DNA of 64,000 nt, from contig NZ_JADDIV010000004.1 of assembly GCF_015070875.1 (NCBI RefSeq), positions 558,001 to 622,000 of the forward strand. The letters are read 5' to 3'. Origin of the DNA: Ramlibacter pallidus. GTDB taxonomy: Bacteria > Pseudomonadota > Gammaproteobacteria > Burkholderiales > Burkholderiaceae_C. The position numbers and the translations under genes were made by a program. Shown one piece after another: positions 8,983 to 16,426 of the stretch (its first letter is position 1; every line of letters starts with the position of its first letter). The notes under the pieces are model-generated. The model saw only the letters and a program-made list of their open reading frames with translations. It had not been told where the DNA came from and searched no databases.

Positions 8983-9741
8983 TTACTTCGGCGCCATGCG
9001 GATCGCGCCGTCGAGGCGGATCACTTCGCCGTTGAGCATGTCGTTCTCGAAGATGTGCTTGGCAAGCTTGGCGTAGTCCTCCGGCGTGCCCAGGCGCGAC
9101 GGGAAGGGCACGCTGGCGGCGAGCGCGTCCTGCACTTCCTTGGGCATCCCGAACAGCATGGGCGTGCCGAAGATGCCGGGAGCGATCGTCATGTTGCGGA
9201 TGCCGTTGCGGGCGAGGTCGCGGGCGATCGGCAGCGTCATGCCGACCACGCCGCCCTTGGAGGCGCTGTACGCGGCCTGGCCGATCTGGCCGTCGTACGC
9301 CGCGACGGACGCCGTGGAGATCATGCAGCCGCGCTCGCCGGTGGCTTCGGGCTCGTTCTTCGCCATCGCCTCGGCGGCCAGGCGGATCATGTTGAAGCTG
9401 CCGACCAGGTTGACCATGATGGTCTTGCTGAACACGCCCAGGTTGTGGGCGCCGTTCTTGCCGACCGTCTTTTCCGCGGGCGCGATGCCGGCGCAGTTCA
9501 CCAGCCCCATCAGCTTGCCGAGGGACACCGCCCGGGCCACCACGGCCTGGCCGTCGGCTTCCTGGCTCACGTCGCACTTCACGAAGGCACCGCCGATGTC
9601 CTTCGCCACCGCCTCGCCCTTGTCCACCTGCATGTCGGCGATGACGACCTTGCCGCCGCTGGCGGCGAGCATGCGCGCCGTGCCTTCGCCGAGGCCGGAC
9701 GCGCCCCCGGTGACGATGAACACCTTGCCCTTGATTTCCAT
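8983..9741 (-). CDS. Short-chain dehydrogenase, type II 3-hydroxyacyl-CoA dehydrogenase (HSD10)-like
   Basis: A 252-residue classical SDR. The cofactor loop T-G-G-A-S-G-L-G is at 11-18, N-C-A-G at 82-85, and the catalytic Ser145, Tyr158 and Lys162 (Y-S-A-S-K) are all present. The sequence resembles the HSD17B10 / 2-methyl-3-hydroxybutyryl-CoA dehydrogenase branch, which acts in isoleucine and fatty-acid degradation using NAD. Directly upstream lies a 16-base palindrome with arms TTGACGT/ACGTCAA, resembling operators of the MerR-family regulator LiuR, which controls branched-chain amino acid and fatty acid catabolism. That supports the assignment. A TTTCCAT-side ribosome binding site (GGAGCAGAGATGG context) precedes the ATG. 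Confidence 0.82.
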   Translation of the reverse strand: MEIKGKVFIVTGGASGLGEGTARMLAASGGKVVIADMQVDKGEAVAKDIGGAFVKCDVSQEADGQAVVARAVSLGKLMGLVNCAGIAPAEKTVGKNGAHNLGVFSKTIMVNLVGSFNMIRLAAEAMAKNEPEATGERGCMISTASVAAYDGQIGQAAYSASKGGVVGMTLPIARDLARNGIRNMTIAPGIFGTPMLFGMPKEVQDALAASVPFPSRLGTPEDYAKLAKHIFENDMLNGEVIRLDGAIRMAPK

Positions 9742-9762
9742 CTCTGCTCCTGATGCTTGACG

Positions 9763-9778
9763 TTGACGTGAACGTCAA
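9763..9778. promoter_or_regulatory. Palindromic operator resembling LiuR/MerR-type sites
   Basis: TTGACGTGAACGTCAA has perfect 7-base arms around a 2-base centre and lies 22-37 bases upstream of the dehydrogenase ATG. LiuR-type MerR regulators of branched-chain and fatty acid catabolism use similar TTGACGT-rich palindromes (established family knowledge; the match here is by eye). An extra TTGACG lies just to its left at 9757. Confidence 0.5.
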
Positions 9779-9790
9779 TTATCGGACATG

Positions 9791-9813
9791 AAAAAGCCCG
9801 CACGAGGCGGGCT
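9791..9813 (-). terminator. Rho-independent terminator of the ferric-iron binding protein gene
   Basis: On the minus strand AGCCCGCC-TCGT-GCGGGCT is followed by TTTTT, located 24 bases past the stop of the iron-binding protein gene. The hairpin is strong and the T-run is clean. Confidence 0.8.
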
Positions 9814-9836
9814 GGCCGAAGTTTCCGTCCCGCGGC

Positions 9837-10880
9837 TTATTTGAATCCGACGCGGTCCAGCATCTGCTGCACCTTCACCGTGTTGGCGCCGACGGCCGCC
9901 AGCGGGATCGTCTCGGCCTTGAAGTCGCCGCCGCCGCTCATGGCCTGCAGCGCGGGGTTGTTCACCTTCACCCCCTTCGCGGTGGGCCATTCGTTGTTGC
10001 CGTTGGCGAAGTAGTTCTGCGCCTCCGCGCTGGCCAGGTACTCGAGGAACTTCACCGCGTTGGCGGTGTTCTTCGAGTGCTTCGCGACCGCGCCACCGGC
10101 GATGTTCAGGTGCGTGCCCCAGGAGGACTGGTTGGGGAACACCACGCCCACGCGCTCCATCAGCGCCTTGTCTTCCGCATTGCTGGAGCGCAGCAGGCGC
10201 GCGATGTAGTAGGTGTTGCTGACCGCGACCTGGCACTCGCCGGCGCCGACCGCCTTGATCTGGTCGGTGTCGCCGCCCTTGGGCGCGCGCGCCATGTTGT
10301 CGACGATGCCCTTGAGCCAGGCTTCGGTCTTCTGCTCGCCCACGTGCTGCATGACGGAGCCGAACAGCGACAGGTTGTACGGGTGCGAGCCGGAACGCAG
10401 GCAGACCTTGCCCTTGTTCTTCGGGTCGGCCAGTTCCTCGTAGGTGTCGACGTCTTCGCGCTTGACCTTGACCTTGTCGTACACGACGACGCGGCCGCGG
10501 GTGGAGAAGCCGAACCAGCTGGTGCCTTCGGCGCCGGGTTCCGCGCGGTACTGCGGGGGAATCGCGTTCTCCAGCACCGTGGACTTGACGGGCTTGAACA
10601 GGCCGTCCTGGTCGCCGCGGTAGAGGCGGGCGGCGTCCACCAGCAGGATCACGTCGGCGGGCGACGCGGTGCCCTCGGCCTTCAGGCGCGCCAGGATGCC
10701 GGCGTCGTCGGCGTCGACCCGGTTGATCTTGATGCCGGTGGCCTTGGTGAAGTTGGCGTAGAGCGCCTCGTCCGTCGAGTAGTGGCGGGCGGAGTACAGG
10801 TTCAGCACCTGTTCCTGCGCGGCGACGGAGGTGGCGGCGGCGATGAGCAGCGTCGCGATGCCTGCGGCCTTGGCGATCAT
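9837..10880 (-). CDS. Fe(3+) ABC transporter periplasmic binding protein
   Basis: A 347-residue FutA/AfuA-type ferric-iron binding protein. It has a cleavable signal peptide (about 21 residues ending A-A-A-T-S-V-A-A-Q), the mature start V-L-N-L-Y-S-A-R-H-Y-S-T-D near residues 25-37 and the tyrosine pair in S-N-T-Y-Y-I-A-R near 225, both typical of iron-ligating members. No permease or ATPase gene is adjacent. A sigma70-like promoter with an embedded Fur-like box lies about 50-75 bases upstream, so expression should rise when iron is scarce. A terminator follows directly, so the gene is probably monocistronic. Confidence 0.87.
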   Translation of the reverse strand: MIAKAAGIATLLIAAATSVAAQEQVLNLYSARHYSTDEALYANFTKATGIKINRVDADDAGILARLKAEGTASPADVILLVDAARLYRGDQDGLFKPVKSTVLENAIPPQYRAEPGAEGTSWFGFSTRGRVVVYDKVKVKREDVDTYEELADPKNKGKVCLRSGSHPYNLSLFGSVMQHVGEQKTEAWLKGIVDNMARAPKGGDTDQIKAVGAGECQVAVSNTYYIARLLRSSNAEDKALMERVGVVFPNQSSWGTHLNIAGGAVAKHSKNTANAVKFLEYLASAEAQNYFANGNNEWPTAKGVKVNNPALQAMSGGGDFKAETIPLAAVGANTVKVQQMLDRVGFK

Positions 10881-10927
10881 TCGGTCTTCCTTTTCACGGT
10901 GGGCGTCCCCGGGGGACGGATCCCGGG

Positions 10928-10960
10928 ATCATAGAACAAACGCGAATCATTCTCAATCGC
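10928..10960 (-). promoter_or_regulatory. Fur box overlapping the promoter of the ferric-iron binding protein gene
   Basis: On the minus strand, -35 TTGAGA (10951-10956), a 17-base spacer and -10 TATGAT (10928-10933) form a good sigma70 promoter. GCGATTGAGAATGATTCGC (10942-10960) overlaps the -35 and the spacer and reads as a Fur box (TGAGAATGATTCGC core). The ATG follows about 48 bases after the -10. Confidence 0.72.
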
Positions 10961-10982
10961 GCGAGACGCGGCCGCGGGCATG

Positions 10983-11013
10983 AAAAAGGCGGTCACCGTT
11001 GCCGATGACCGCC
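10983..11013 (-). terminator. Rho-independent terminator, minus strand
   Basis: Perfect 8-base arms GGCGGTCA / TGACCGCC with a 10-base loop are followed on the minus strand by TTTTT. It lies about 150 bases past the phasin stop and upstream of the iron-binding protein promoter, so it probably ends the phasin transcript and insulates the Fur-controlled gene. A second, T-less stem-loop (11121-11150) lies just past the phasin stop. The rest of 11014-11166 shows nothing I recognise. Confidence 0.7.
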
Positions 11014-11166
11014 GAAGGGATCCTGAACCTGCCGAAGGCGTCGAAGGATCCGAGGAGACAACCTGAAGGGACTCCGCCAAATCGCCGGAGTGTCCTTGGG
11101 ATGCGTTGCGACGCGCGGAGTTCCTGCGCCAGCCAGGCTGGCGTCAGGAAATCTGCAGGTCCGGCC

Positions 11167-11721
11167 TCAGGCGGCGCGCTTGGCGCGGCCGGTGGTGGCC
11201 TTCGAGGCGTTCACGGCCTGGCTGGCCACGGCGTTGAAGTTGGCTTCGGCGACGTCGGCGGCCTGCTTGACGGCCTTCTGCACGGATTCCAGGGCGTTGT
11301 TGCCGGCGGCAACCGCGCTCTTGAACACGGCGACCGCGGTCTCGGAACCAGCCGGGGCGTTGCGGGCGGCGTTGTCGACGACGGCCAGGAACTTCTTCTG
11401 GGCGTCGGAGACCTGGCCTTCGAAGGCCTTGCCGAACTCGGCGCCGGTGGCGGCCGTGATGTCGTACAGGTGGCGGCTGTAGGCCGCGGTCTTCTCGGCC
11501 AGGGGCTGGAACAGCGCGGCCTGGAGGGCCAGCAGTTCCTGCGCATCCTTGGCGCTCATGACGGTCTGGGCGGTCTCGGCGGCTTCCTGCAGCGCCAGCT
11601 TGGAGGCGGTGACGTTCAGGTCGACGAGCTTCTCGACGCCTTCGAAGGCCTTGGTGGTCAGGCCGAAGAGGGTTTCGACGTGGGCCTTCTGGGCGGCGAG
11701 GATCTGTTCGGGGGTCAGCAT
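11167..11721 (-). CDS. phaP: Phasin family protein (polyhydroxyalkanoate granule surface)
   Basis: A 184-residue Phasin_2-type protein. It starts [12 protein letters not shown], is almost entirely amphipathic alpha-helix without Cys or signal peptide, and ends in a basic tail (G-R-A-K-R-A-A), as phasins coating PHB granules do. Start ATG 11721 has AGGAGA a few bases upstream. Phasins control granule size and number and are usually repressed by PhaR. Two matching TGYTGC-N3-GCAGCA palindromes flank the predicted promoter, which supports both the identity and that mode of control. Confidence 0.9.
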   Translation of the reverse strand: MLTPEQILAAQKAHVETLFGLTTKAFEGVEKLVDLNVTASKLALQEAAETAQTVMSAKDAQELLALQAALFQPLAEKTAAYSRHLYDITAATGAEFGKAFEGQVSDAQKKFLAVVDNAARNAPAGSETAVAVFKSAVAAGNNALESVQKAVKQAADVAEANFNAVASQAVNASKATTGRAKRAA

Positions 11722-11770
11722 GCGGTTTCTCCTGGAGGGGTAGGGGGTGTCTTCCACTGCCCTGAACCGA

Positions 11771-11785
11771 TGTTGCAGTGCAGCA
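11771..11785. promoter_or_regulatory. Phasin operator 1 (PhaR-like palindrome)
   Basis: TGTTGCAGTGCAGCA: arms TGYTGC and GCAGCA separated by 3 bases, placed just downstream of the predicted phasin -10 element, where a bound repressor would cover the transcription start. Same arms and spacing as operator 2 at 11830. Confidence 0.6.
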
Positions 11786-11793
11786 TGGATAGA

Positions 11794-11821
11794 AGTATAG
11801 GGGCGTGGAACCCCATTGCAA
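11794..11821 (-). promoter_or_regulatory. Predicted sigma70 promoter of the phasin gene
   Basis: Minus strand -35 TTGCAA (11816-11821), 16-base spacer, -10 TATACT (11794-11799). Transcription would start near 11787, giving a 5' leader of about 65 bases. Confidence 0.65.
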
Positions 11822-11829
11822 GCCCTTTT

Positions 11830-11844
11830 TGCTGCGGCGCAGCA
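11830..11844. promoter_or_regulatory. Phasin operator 2 (PhaR-like palindrome)
   Basis: TGCTGCGGCGCAGCA is the centre of a longer palindrome (TTTTGCTGC / GCAGCAAAA, 11827-11847). It lies 9 bases upstream of the phasin -35 and about 50 bases upstream of the divergent deacetylase gene, so it could influence both. Confidence 0.6.
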
Positions 11845-11892
11845 AAATAGTCCGCCCTCCCTAGGAACCTCGGGCGGCGCCGGCCCGGGACA

Positions 11893-12831
11893 ATGGCCCG
11901 GATGCAGGTTTTCTACGCCAACCAGTTCGTGCTGCCGCTGCCGCCGGGCCACCGCTTCCCGATGGAGAAGTACCAGCTGTTGCGCGACCGGCTGGCCGCC
12001 GAGCTGCCGCAGATCCGGCTGATGCGGGCCGAACCCGCCAGCGACGGCGAACTGGCGCTCGTCCACACGCCGGGCTACATCCAGGCCATCGGCGACGGCA
12101 GCGTCGACCCCAAGGTGATGCGCGAGATCGGCTTCCCCTGGAGCCCGGCGATGGCCGAGCGGGCCCGGCGCTCCGTCGGCGCGACGATCGCGGCCAGCCG
12201 CGCGGCGCTGCGCGAAGGCCTGGCCGCCAACATCGCCGGCGGCACGCACCATGCCTATCCCGACAAGGGTGGCGGCTTCTGCGTGTTCAACGACGCCGCC
12301 GTGGCGGCCCGCCTGATGCAGGCCGAGCACGCGCGCCGGCGGCGCACGCCGCTCCAGGTCGCGATCGTCGACCTCGACGTGCACCAGGGCAACGGCACCG
12401 CCCGCATCTTCCGCGACGATCCCTCCGTGTTCACGCTCTCGCTGCACGGCCAGAAGAACTTCCCGTTCCGCAAGGAGGCCAGCGACCTCGACGTCGACCT
12501 GCCGGACGGCACCGGGGACGACGCCTACCTGCACGCGCTCGAACGCGCACTGGAGGAGCTGTCGCACCGCTTCGATCCCGAGTTCGTGATCTACCTGGCG
12601 GGCGCCGACCCGCACGAAGGCGACCGGCTGGGCCGCCTGAAGCTGTCCTGGGACGGCCTCGAGGCGCGCGACCGGCGCGTGTTCGACTGGGCCTGGCAGC
12701 GCGGACTGCCGCTGGCTTTCGCGATGGCCGGCGGCTACGGCACCCGCATCGAGGACACGGTGCAGGTGCAGGTGAACACCTTTTCCGCGGCGGTCGACCA
12801 TGCGCTGCGCTGGCACAATCGCCCGCGATGA
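11893..12831 (+). CDS. Histone deacetylase-like (acetoin utilisation family) amidohydrolase
   Basis: A 312-residue zinc hydrolase of the class II HDAC / AcuC / acetylpolyamine amidohydrolase superfamily. Zinc ligands are visible as Asp162 and His164 (D-L-D-V-H-Q-G-N-G) and Asp239 (A-G-A-D-P). The catalytic His pair is in G-T-H-H-A near 117-121 and the transition-state Tyr in G-G-Y-G near 284. The substrate (acetyl-lysine, acetylpolyamine or another amide) cannot be told from sequence. The stop overlaps the ATG of the thioesterase gene (ATGA), so the two are translationally coupled. The start codon is one of two close ATGs (11893, 11902). Confidence 0.88.
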   Translation: MARMQVFYANQFVLPLPPGHRFPMEKYQLLRDRLAAELPQIRLMRAEPASDGELALVHTPGYIQAIGDGSVDPKVMREIGFPWSPAMAERARRSVGATIAASRAALREGLAANIAGGTHHAYPDKGGGFCVFNDAAVAARLMQAEHARRRRTPLQVAIVDLDVHQGNGTARIFRDDPSVFTLSLHGQKNFPFRKEASDLDVDLPDGTGDDAYLHALERALEELSHRFDPEFVIYLAGADPHEGDRLGRLKLSWDGLEARDRRVFDWAWQRGLPLAFAMAGGYGTRIEDTVQVQVNTFSAAVDHALRWHNRPR

Positions 12832-13274
12832 GCGAACCGACTCCCGCGAAGCCGCAGCCCGAGGGGCGCGCCGGCTACAAGGCCTTCCGCACGATCCCGA
12901 CCCGCTGGATGGACAACGATGCCTACGGGCACGTGAACAACGTCGTCTACTACAGCTGGTTCGACACCGCCGTGAATGCGCACCTGATCGAGCGGGGCGT
13001 GCTGGACATCCACCGCGGCGAAACGATCGGCCTCGTCATCGAGACGCAATGCAACTACTTCGCGTCCGTCGAATTCCCGCAGGTCGTCGAAGCCGGGCTG
13101 CGGGTGGCGAAGATCGGCAAGTCGAGCGTGCGCTACGAGGTGGGGCTGTTCCTCCTGGGCGAGGCGCTCACCGCCGCCAAGGGCCATTTCGTCCACGTCT
13201 ACGTCGACCGCGCGACGCGCCGCCCCGCCGAGCTGCCCGCGCCGCTGAAGAAAGTGCTGGAGGCGCTGCAGTGA
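12828..13274 (+). CDS. Acyl-CoA thioesterase, 4HBT hot-dog family
   Basis: A 148-residue single hot-dog domain protein. The signature [15 protein letters not shown] (residues about 30-44) is the 4-hydroxybenzoyl-CoA thioesterase/YbgC motif with the catalytic Asp. It should hydrolyse a short or aromatic acyl-CoA in the cytoplasm; the substrate is unknown. It overlaps the deacetylase stop (ATGA) and its own stop overlaps the GTG start of the nitroreductase gene, giving a three-gene coupled cluster. Confidence 0.85.
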   Translation: MSEPTPAKPQPEGRAGYKAFRTIPTRWMDNDAYGHVNNVVYYSWFDTAVNAHLIERGVLDIHRGETIGLVIETQCNYFASVEFPQVVEAGLRVAKIGKSSVRYEVGLFLLGEALTAAKGHFVHVYVDRATRRPAELPAPLKKVLEALQ

Positions 13275-13999
13275 AGACATCCCAGGTGGCCACGGTGGTG
13301 GCCGATCCCGCCAGCGTCGACGACGCGATCGCAAGCCGCTTCTCGTGCCGCGCGTTCCTGCGCGACCGCGAAGTGCCCCGCGCGACCATCGCGGAGATCC
13401 TCGAGGTGGCCGCCCGCGCGCCGTCGGGCACCAACACGCAGCCCTGGAAGGTGTACGTGCTGCAAGGCGCGGCGCGCGACGGCCTGGTGGACAAGGTCTG
13501 CGCCGCCCACGATGCCATCTACGCGGATCCGGCCCTGGCCGCGGAGTACCGCGAGGAGTACGACTACTACCCCACGAAGTGGATCTCGCCGTACATCGAC
13601 CGGCGCCGCGAGAACGGCTGGAGCCTCTACGGCCTGCTGGGCATCGCCAAGGGCGAGAAGGACAAGATGCATGCGCAGCACCAGCGCAACTTCCGCTTCT
13701 TCGACGCGCCGGTGGGGCTGATGTTCACGATGGACCGCATCCTCGGCCGCGGCTCGCTGATGGACTACGGCATGTTCCTGCAGAACATCATGGTCGCGGC
13801 GCGGGCGCGCGGTTTGCACACCTGCCCGCAGGCGGCGTGGAACGGGTTCGCGAAGATCATCCTGCCGCACATCGGCGCCGGGCCGGACGAGATGGTGGTG
13901 TGCGGGATGTCGCTCGGCCACGCGGACCTGCAGGCGCCGGTCAACGGCTTCCACACGCCGCGCGAGCCCGCGGCCGGCTTCACGCACTGGCTCGGCTAG
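13271..13999 (+). CDS. Nitroreductase family FMN enzyme
   Basis: A 242-residue nitroreductase-fold flavoprotein. The FMN-binding R-F-S-C-R-A-F near residue 24 and A-R-A-P-S-G-T-N-T-Q-P-W near 49-60 are classic. It should use NAD(P)H to reduce nitro compounds or quinones in the cytoplasm. The start is GTG 13271 (V-K-T-S-Q), which overlaps the thioesterase stop as GTGA; no later ATG keeps the N-terminus. The stop shares CTAG (13996-13999) with the convergent gene. Confidence 0.87.
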   Translation: MKTSQVATVVADPASVDDAIASRFSCRAFLRDREVPRATIAEILEVAARAPSGTNTQPWKVYVLQGAARDGLVDKVCAAHDAIYADPALAAEYREEYDYYPTKWISPYIDRRRENGWSLYGLLGIAKGEKDKMHAQHQRNFRFFDAPVGLMFTMDRILGRGSLMDYGMFLQNIMVAARARGLHTCPQAAWNGFAKIILPHIGAGPDEMVVCGMSLGHADLQAPVNGFHTPREPAAGFTHWLG

Positions 14000-14571
14000 C
14001 GCTGCTCGAAGCGGCGCTTCGCGTCTTCCAGGCAGGGCTGGCGGCCTTCGGCGGGCAAGGCCTCGCAGCGCTGGCGCGCGGCGGCGAGTTGCTGTTCGGC
14101 GAGCCGGTCGGCCTGGGCGGTGCGCTCCCGGACCGAGTTGTCCGACGCGATCACCTGCTGCATCACGTCCTTCTGCAGCTTCGCCTCGCGGCGCGCGTCC
14201 TCGAACACGCGCTTCGCGTCGTCGCGGCACACCGAGCGCGCCTGCCCATCGAGCGGCTTGCACTGGACCAAGGCCATCGAATAGGTGGCTTCCGCCCTGG
14301 CCAGGCGCAGCTTCTCGTCGTTGTCGGCACTCGGCTGGGCCTGCAGCCGCAGTTCGGCCGACTGGATGTCGCGCTCGCCGCGCGCCCGCTCGTTGCAGAT
14401 TTCGCGGACGTGGCCTTCCACCCGCCGGCAGCGCGCCTGCGCCTGGTCGTACTGCTCCTCGATGCGGACCTTGTGCGCCTTGACCTGCTCCTCGTTGTAG
14501 GGGGTCGCGGCCAGCGCCGCGATGGCGCTGCAGGCGAAGGCCGCGGCGGCGGCGAGGCGCAGCGCTTTCAT
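13996..14571 (-). CDS. Uncharacterised exported protein with three C-x10-C repeats
   Basis: A 191-residue protein of unknown function. A signal peptide (M-K-A-L-R-L-A followed by an Ala-rich core, cleavage near A-L-A-A-T at 20-23) points to the periplasm. The rest is highly charged and predicted helical. It contains three cysteine pairs with identical spacing: Cys48/59, Cys104/115 and Cys169/180. Each is embedded in a similar unit, C-x-x-(L/V)-x-G-x-x-R-x-x-C-x-(D/E)-(D/R)-A-(K/R) for the first two, with the third slightly diverged. The pairs could form helical-hairpin disulfides (inference). The ATG overlaps the stop of csbD (4 bases), so the two are co-translated and probably share stress expression. 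Confidence 0.7.
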   Translation of the reverse strand: MKALRLAAAAAFACSAIAALAATPYNEEQVKAHKVRIEEQYDQAQARCRRVEGHVREICNERARGERDIQSAELRLQAQPSADNDEKLRLARAEATYSMALVQCKPLDGQARSVCRDDAKRVFEDARREAKLQKDVMQQVIASDNSVRERTAQADRLAEQQLAAARQRCEALPAEGRQPCLEDAKRRFEQR

Positions 14572-14828
14572 CGCGGACCTCCCTGGCGCCCGGGCCGGAC
14601 CTGCGGCCGGTCGTCGTCCAGCCGGTGGTCCGGGCTCGTGCGCTCCCAGTCGGTGACCTGCCGGTCGGCCTCGTCCTTGGCCAGGCCGTGGCGCTGCTGG
14701 ATCCGCCCGAGCAGCTGGTCGCGGCGGCCCGCGATCACGTCGAGGTCGTCGTCGGTGAGCTTGCCCCACTGTTCCTTGACCTTGCCCTTGAGCTGCTTCC
14801 AGCGGCCCTGGATGCGATCCTGGTTCAT
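14568..14828 (-). CDS. CsbD-family stress protein
   Basis: An 86-residue soluble CsbD-like protein with the family start M-N-Q-D-R-I-x-G-x-W-K-Q-L-K-G-K-V-K-E and W-G-K-L-T-D-D-D-L. CsbD proteins are small, charged and general-stress induced; their biochemical role is unknown. It is longer than usual (about 65) because of a Pro/Arg/Gly-rich tail. The gene is upstream of, and overlaps by 4 bases, the cysteine-repeat protein. Confidence 0.85.
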   Translation of the reverse strand: MNQDRIQGRWKQLKGKVKEQWGKLTDDDLDVIAGRRDQLLGRIQQRHGLAKDEADRQVTDWERTSPDHRLDDDRPQVRPGRQGGPR

Positions 14829-14897
14829 CTCCTGGTCTCCCGCGCGCGCCGCACGGCGCTCCTGCGGTCGATCGTCGCGCGGGCCCCTGGCTCAACC

Positions 14898-15000
14898 GGT
14901 AGGAAGCCCGCCGCACGGCGGGTAGGTTGCGGCCTACCCGCGGCTTCGATTCGGTATGCTCGGCGGGCTGCAAGAACAAACGGGCCGGCCTGCCGGCCGC
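14898..15000 (+). promoter_or_regulatory. Structured leader RNA upstream of the NhaD-like antiporter (riboswitch candidate)
   Basis: The untranslated leader can form competing helices. AGCCCGCC (14905-14912) pairs perfectly with GGCGGGCT (14962-14969), enclosing a 9-bp hairpin GCGGGTAGG/CCTACCCGC (14918-14926 / 14933-14941). Alternatively CCCGCC (14907-14912) pairs locally with GGCGGG (14917-14922), or GAAGCC (14903) with GGCTTC (14942). GGTAGG occurs twice (14898, 14921), and either copy can pair with CCTACC (14933). A third hairpin (GGCCGG-CCTG-CCGGCC, 14983-14998) sits just before the AGAGGAG ribosome binding site. Mutually exclusive pairings ahead of a cation antiporter gene suggest an ion-sensing riboswitch. 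I do not assign it to a known class. Confidence 0.5.
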
Positions 15001-15013
15001 AGAGGAGACCCCG

Positions 15014-16423
15014 ATGAAGAATCTCCGGCCGCTGCTGTGGGCCGTTCCGCTGCTGTTGCCGCAAGTCGCGGCGGCCGCGGAGTTCGACGCCAGCCGGCTG
15101 TCCCCCGCCTGGGGCATCCCGTTCGCCGGCATCCTGCTGTCCATCGCCCTGATGCCGCTGCTGGCGCCCTGGTTCTGGCACCACCACTACGGCAAGGTCG
15201 CGGCGGGTTGGGCGCTGGCCTTCCTGCTGCCCTTCGCGGCCTTCTTCGGAGCCTCCACGGCAGGCATCGCGCTGGTCCACACGCTGCTGGCCGAGTACAT
15301 CCCCTTCGTGATCCTGCTGACGGCGCTGTTCACGGTGTCGGGCGGCATCTACATCCGCGGCAACCTGCACGGCAGCCCGGGGCTGAACACGGCCATCCTG
15401 GCGATCGGCGCCGTGCTCGCCAGCTTCATGGGCACCACCGGCGCCTCGATGCTGCTGATCCGGCCGCTGATCCGCGCCAACGACAACCGCAGGCACCAGG
15501 CGCACACCGTGGTGTTCTTCATCTTCATCGTGTCCAACGCCGGCGGCTCGCTGACGCCGCTGGGCGACCCGCCGCTGTTCCTCGGCTTCCTCAAGGGCGT
15601 GGACTTCTTCTGGACGATCCGCTGGATCTTCCCGGAGACGCTGTTCCTGGTCGGCGCGCTGCTGGCGATCTTCTACGCGCTGGACTGGTGGTACTACCAC
15701 CGGCGCGAGGAGGTGCGGCCCCAGGACCCGACGCCCGACACCCGCGGCTTGGGCTTCGATGGCGCGCGCAACTTCTGGCTGCTGGCCGCGATCGTGGGGC
15801 TGGTGCTGCTGAGCGGCTTCTGGAAGACGCCGGCCGGCTTCAATGTCATGGGGACGGACGTCGGCCTGGCGGGGCTGGTGCGCGACATCGGCCTGGTCGC
15901 CATCACCTTCCTGTCGCTGCGCATCACGCCGGCGGCGGTGCACGAGGCCAACCAGTTCTCCTGGGCGCCGATGCTCGAGGTGGCGAAGCTGTTCGCCGGC
16001 ATCTTCCTGACCATCATCCCGGTCATCGCGATGCTGAAGGCCGGCGTCAACGGCCCGTTCGCGCCGATCGTCGCGGCGGTCACGCGCGCCGACGGCACGC
16101 CCGATCCCGCCGCCTACTTCTGGGCGACCGGCGCGCTCAGTTCCTTCCTGGACAACGCGCCGACCTACCTCGTGTTCTTCAACACGGCGGGGGGCGATCC
16201 GCAGGCGCTGATGACCACCTACGCGCCGGTGCTGGCCGCCATTTCGGCCGGCGCCGTCTTCATGGGCGCCAACACCTACATCGGCAACGCGCCCAACCTC
16301 ATGGTGAAGTCCATCGCCGAGGACCGCGGTGTCAAAATGCCCAGCTTCTTCGGCTACATGGCGTGGTCGGGCGCGATCCTCGTCCCGCTGTTCATCGCCA
16401 TGACCTTCATCTGGTTCCGCTAG
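15014..16423 (+). CDS. Sodium:proton antiporter, NhaD-like (ion transporter superfamily)
   Basis: A 469-residue polytopic membrane protein with about 11-12 hydrophobic segments that should exchange Na+ (or Li+) for H+ at the inner membrane. Start ATG 15014 (M-K-N-L-R-P-L-L-W) is chosen because AGAGGAG lies 6 bases upstream and the product begins with a signal-like segment. Conserved features include the G-T-T-G-A-S-M-L-L-I-R-P-L re-entrant motif near 139-151, the S-N-A-G-G-S-L-T-P-L-G-D-P-P-L-F motif near 176-191, and F-L-D-N-A-P-T-Y near 378-385, all typical of the NhaD branch. The 5' leader is highly structured. The hydroxyacid reductase follows after 3 bases, suggesting co-transcription. 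Confidence 0.85.
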   Translation: MKNLRPLLWAVPLLLPQVAAAAEFDASRLSPAWGIPFAGILLSIALMPLLAPWFWHHHYGKVAAGWALAFLLPFAAFFGASTAGIALVHTLLAEYIPFVILLTALFTVSGGIYIRGNLHGSPGLNTAILAIGAVLASFMGTTGASMLLIRPLIRANDNRRHQAHTVVFFIFIVSNAGGSLTPLGDPPLFLGFLKGVDFFWTIRWIFPETLFLVGALLAIFYALDWWYYHRREEVRPQDPTPDTRGLGFDGARNFWLLAAIVGLVLLSGFWKTPAGFNVMGTDVGLAGLVRDIGLVAITFLSLRITPAAVHEANQFSWAPMLEVAKLFAGIFLTIIPVIAMLKAGVNGPFAPIVAAVTRADGTPDPAAYFWATGALSSFLDNAPTYLVFFNTAGGDPQALMTTYAPVLAAISAGAVFMGANTYIGNAPNLMVKSIAEDRGVKMPSFFGYMAWSGAILVPLFIAMTFIWFR

Positions 16424-16426
16424 ACC

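Noticed and set aside
5317-9753. A very long plus-strand open frame opposite the Bug, YihY, GGT and dehydrogenase genes
   Set aside because: It crosses four real genes and two terminator-free junctions, and its product is the usual Arg/Val/Gly/His-rich shadow without recognisable domains.
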